The translations under genes and the position numbers were made by a program. A model generated the notes under the pieces. It was not told the origin of the DNA, searched no databases, and saw nothing but the letters and a program-made list of their open reading frames with translations. A stretch of 64,000 bases of DNA. It comes from an uncultured Draconibacterium sp. (GTDB lineage Bacteria > Bacteroidota > Bacteroidia > Bacteroidales > Prolixibacteraceae). The stretch lies in NCBI RefSeq assembly GCF_963675065.1, contig NZ_OY775906.1:3574001-3638000 (forward strand), in the 5' to 3' direction. The stretch's first letter is position 1; every line of letters begins with the position of its first letter. Below are positions 61,566 through 64,000 of the stretch, piece by piece.

Positions 61566-63506
61566 TTATTTGTAAGAACGCTGCGTAAGCTTCACATTCT
61601 CAAACACCAATTCTTCTTTATTCATTACCGGTTCAACGCCCTCTCCTTTGTACTCCCAGCACGATACGTAGGTGAATTTTTCGTCGTTACGTTTTGCTTC
61701 ACCTTCTTCGGTAGCCGACTCTTCACGGAAGTGTCCACCACACGATTCGTTTCTGTCGAGTGCATCGCGAGCCATCAATTCACCAATATCGAAGAAATCG
61801 GCAACACGACCGGCTTTCTCCAACTCAGGATTAAGGTTATCCAATTCGCCAGGAATACGAACGTCTTTCCAGAATTCTTCGCGAATTTCCTTAATCATCT
61901 CGATCGCTTTTTTCAATCCTTCAGCATTACGGGCCATACCAACATAATCCCACATAACTTGTCCAAGCTTTTTGTGGAAATAGTCAACCGGTTTCGATCC
62001 TTTAATGTTGTATAATTTCTCAATACGATCTGTTACCTCTTTTTCAACCGCAGCAAATTCAGGAGCACTTGTGTCGGCCATTGGCGTCATAATTTCATCG
62101 GCCAAATAATCACCAATAGTGTATGGCAATACGAAATATCCGTCGGCCAAACCTTGCATCAGCGCCGAAGCACCCAGGCGGTTAGCACCGTGATCGGAGA
62201 AGTTAGCTTCACCAATAGAGTACAATCCGGGAACTGAAGTCATCAGGTTATAATCAACCCAGGTACCACCCATTGAATAGTGGATAGCCGGATAAATCAT
62301 CATTGGCTCAGTGTACGGATCAACGTCGGTAATTTTTTCGTACATCTGGAACAGGTTACCGTAACGCTGTGCAATTACGTTTTTGCCCAAACGATCGATC
62401 GAATATTTAAAGTCGAGGAATACAGCTTTACCTTCAGAGTTTACACCAAATCCTGCATCGCAACGTTCTTTTGCAGCACGCGATGCAACGTCACGAGGTA
62501 CAAGGTTACCATACGAAGGATATCTTCTTTCCAGGTAAAAGTCGCGATCTTCATCAGGAATGTCGTTCGGACCAATTTCACCTTTCTGCAATTTTACCGC
62601 ATCTTCTTTTTTCTTCGGAACCCAAACACGGCCATCGTTACGCAACGATTCTGACATCAAAGTCAGTTTCGACTGCTGATCGCCATGAACAGGAATACAA
62701 GTTGGGTGAATCTGTACGAAACATGGGTTCGACATAAAAGCACCACGTTTGTAACACTGCCATGCTGCCGATCCGTTACTTCCCATTGCGTTGGTCGACA
62801 GGAAGAATACGTTTCCGTAACCTCCGGTTGCAACAACAACGGCGTGTGCGCCAAAACGTTTGATCTCGCCCGAAACAAGATCGCGGGCAATAATACCACG
62901 GGCTTTTCCGTCGATCTTCACCAAATCCAACATTTCGTGGCGGTTGTACATTTCAACAGCACCTTTCGCAATCTGACGGTTTAACGCCTGGTAAGCACCA
63001 ATCAACAACTGCTGACCGGTTTGCCCACGTGCGTAGAACGTACGACTAACCAAAACACCACCAAACGAACGGTTATCTAACAAACCTCCGTATTCGCGGC
63101 CAAAAGGTACACCCTGTGCAACACACTGGTCGATAATATTTGGCGAAACTTCTGCCAAACGGTAAACGTTAGCTTCACGTGCACGGTAGTCGCCACCTTT
63201 AATGGTATCGTAGAACAAACGGTAAACCGAGTCGTTATCGTTCTGATAGTTTTTTGCAGCATTAATACCACCCTGTGCAGCAATAGAGTGCGCACGACGC
63301 GGGCTATCCTGGTAACAAAATGCTTTAACTTTGTATCCTAATTCTGCTAAAGAAGCAGCTGCCGAGGCACCACCTAAACCGGTACCTACAACAATAATCT
63401 CTAACTTACGCTTGTTAGCAGGGCTCACTACTTTAATGGCAGATTTGTGTTTGCTCCACTTCTCTGCTAATGGCCCTTCAGGTATCTTATTATCTAAAAT
63501 GCTCAT
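61566..63506 (-). CDS. sdhA: Succinate dehydrogenase/fumarate reductase flavoprotein subunit
   Basis: This 646-aa subunit carries covalent FAD and the dicarboxylate site. The Rossmann motif is VVGTGLGGASAAASLAELGY; the FAD-attachment region is RAHSIAAQGGINAA with the His of RAHS. HPTCIPVHGDQ and the HYSMGG catalytic segment follow. GANRLGASALMQG is the conserved late motif. It is of the B-type (single cytochrome b) group by length and neighbours: sdhC upstream (16 bp), sdhB downstream (37 bp). Confidence 0.96.
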   Translation of the reverse strand: MSILDNKIPEGPLAEKWSKHKSAIKVVSPANKRKLEIIVVGTGLGGASAAASLAELGYKVKAFCYQDSPRRAHSIAAQGGINAAKNYQNDNDSVYRLFYDTIKGGDYRAREANVYRLAEVSPNIIDQCVAQGVPFGREYGGLLDNRSFGGVLVSRTFYARGQTGQQLLIGAYQALNRQIAKGAVEMYNRHEMLDLVKIDGKARGIIARDLVSGEIKRFGAHAVVVATGGYGNVFFLSTNAMGSNGSAAWQCYKRGAFMSNPCFVQIHPTCIPVHGDQQSKLTLMSESLRNDGRVWVPKKKEDAVKLQKGEIGPNDIPDEDRDFYLERRYPSYGNLVPRDVASRAAKERCDAGFGVNSEGKAVFLDFKYSIDRLGKNVIAQRYGNLFQMYEKITDVDPYTEPMMIYPAIHYSMGGTWVDYNLMTSVPGLYSIGEANFSDHGANRLGASALMQGLADGYFVLPYTIGDYLADEIMTPMADTSAPEFAAVEKEVTDRIEKLYNIKGSKPVDYFHKKLGQVMWDYVGMARNAEGLKKAIEMIKEIREEFWKDVRIPGELDNLNPELEKAGRVADFFDIGELMARDALDRNESCGGHFREESATEEGEAKRNDEKFTYVSCWEYKGEGVEPVMNKEELVFENVKLTQRSYK

Positions 63507-63522
63507 AATTCTTTCCTCTTTT

Positions 63523-64000
63523 TTATTTATACAATCCTAACATGAAATAAAGTGGAATAACGGCGTAACCCACTGCAATAAGAATTGCGTAAATCGTACC
63601 AATAACTTTCCAACGGTTTAACCAATGTTTGTTGTTTAAACCTAAGGTTTGGAAAGCCGACCAGAACCCATGCGACAGGTGAAATCCCAGCAAAGCACCA
63701 CCAAGAATGTAGAAAACACCCAGTACAGTGGAGTTAATAAAAGCAGTAGAAACCAAAGCGTACGCATTGTGCATGTGTTCGCCGTTGATGGTAACTTCTG
63801 CCAAAAGCGGATCACCGGTAAACTTCATCTTAACAAAGAAGTTAATAATGTGGATGATAAGAAATACCAAAACCAAACCACCTAAAACCAGCATATTACG
63901 CGATGCCCACGAGCTTGCTCCGCTCATGTTCTTTTTCGCATACTTAACCGGGCGTGCTTTCCAGTTTTGATACTCAAGGAAGAATGACCAAACAATGTGA
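63523..64000 (-). CDS. sdhC: Succinate dehydrogenase/fumarate reductase cytochrome b subunit, 5' end cut by the window
   Basis: The frame stays open from the stop at 63523 to the window edge; upstream of an internal Met at 63927 it still reads plausible protein (HIVWSFFLEYQNWKARP), so the start lies beyond 64000. At least three membrane helices are visible, with His residues in IIHIINFF and GFHLSHGFW as candidate heme b ligands. In this type a single diheme cytochrome anchors the enzyme. It is the first gene of sdhC-sdhA-sdhB. Confidence 0.9.
   Translation of the reverse strand, partial: HIVWSFFLEYQNWKARPVKYAKKNMSGASSWASRNMLVLGGLVLVFLIIHIINFFVKMKFTGDPLLAEVTINGEHMHNAYALVSTAFINSTVLGVFYILGGALLGFHLSHGFWSAFQTLGLNNKHWLNRWKVIGTIYAILIAVGYAVIPLYFMLGLYK

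Noticed and set aside
1..64000. tRNA, rRNA, riboswitch or prophage genes
   Set aside because: I looked in the spacers for a TTCGA-type T-loop with matching arms, rRNA-like blocks and integrase or capsid genes and saw none; a riboswitch before ribE was considered, but the leader is too short and lacks a recognisable RFN pattern.

Overview
The window is a chromosomal segment of a member of Bacteroidota, most likely class Bacteroidia and possibly the Marinilabiliales/Prolixibacteraceae (family placement is inference). The evidence is Type IX secretion and gliding genes (porX, porW/sprE, gldH), promoters of the form TAnnTTTG, many SPII lipoproteins, a single-cytochrome-b succinate/fumarate oxidoreductase, and a LamG-containing membrane regulator. 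I found no rRNA, tRNA, CRISPR array, transposase, integrase or phage gene. The mobile-like content is limited to non-coding intergenic repeats.

Layout. 0-8 kb: ispD, then a TetR regulator leading a TolC/HlyD/RND efflux operon that closes with a strong terminator. 7.8-11.6 kb: a GDP-mannose pyrophosphorylase (minus strand) diverging from an mlaE-mlaF lipid transport pair, then a DUF89 phosphatase. 11.9-23.2 kb: a minus-strand run of porX, porW, an Mrp ATPase, an alkyltransferase-like protein, trmB, gldH, a PSP1/RicT-like gene and holB. 23.2-34.3 kb: housekeeping genes (pgk, a GH2 beta-mannosidase lipoprotein, kbl, a four-helix-bundle protein, gltX, a DUF4143 ATPase) separated by repeat-rich spacers.

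34.5-43.3 kb is the accessory locus and the most interesting part. Five closely spaced minus-strand genes encode a tetraheme cytochrome fused to a SUMF1-like domain, a Tat-exported Gfo/Idh/MocA oxidoreductase, a GT2 polyprenyl-sugar synthase, a GT-C transferase with TPRs, and a small one-pass membrane protein. Divergent to them is a one-component regulator with a periplasmic TIM-barrel-like plus LamG sensor, one membrane helix, and a cytoplasmic winged helix plus TPR module resembling SARP/BTAD activators. The shared 245-bp intergenic region carries heptamers (TCTTAAT/C) at exact 11-bp spacing, the site geometry expected for that DNA-binding fold. I infer an envelope glycan modification or oxidation system that senses its own substrate.

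43.3-64 kb: tryptophanase with an upstream short ORF and a good promoter, a HAD sugar phosphatase/mutase, a folate cluster (folK, folB, pteridine-reductase-like SDR), riboflavin synthase, cysS, lspA, a DksA-like protein and an IleS with an inverted GIHH signature. A 1.2-kb gene-free region with a 20-bp-phased repeat follows. Then come a carbohydrate-binding module protein, a BtpA-family protein, a DUF1080 lipoprotein, a CPBP protease, an orphan gene, and sdhB-sdhA-sdhC, the last running off the window edge.

All protein identifications come from reading motifs, not from database searches.
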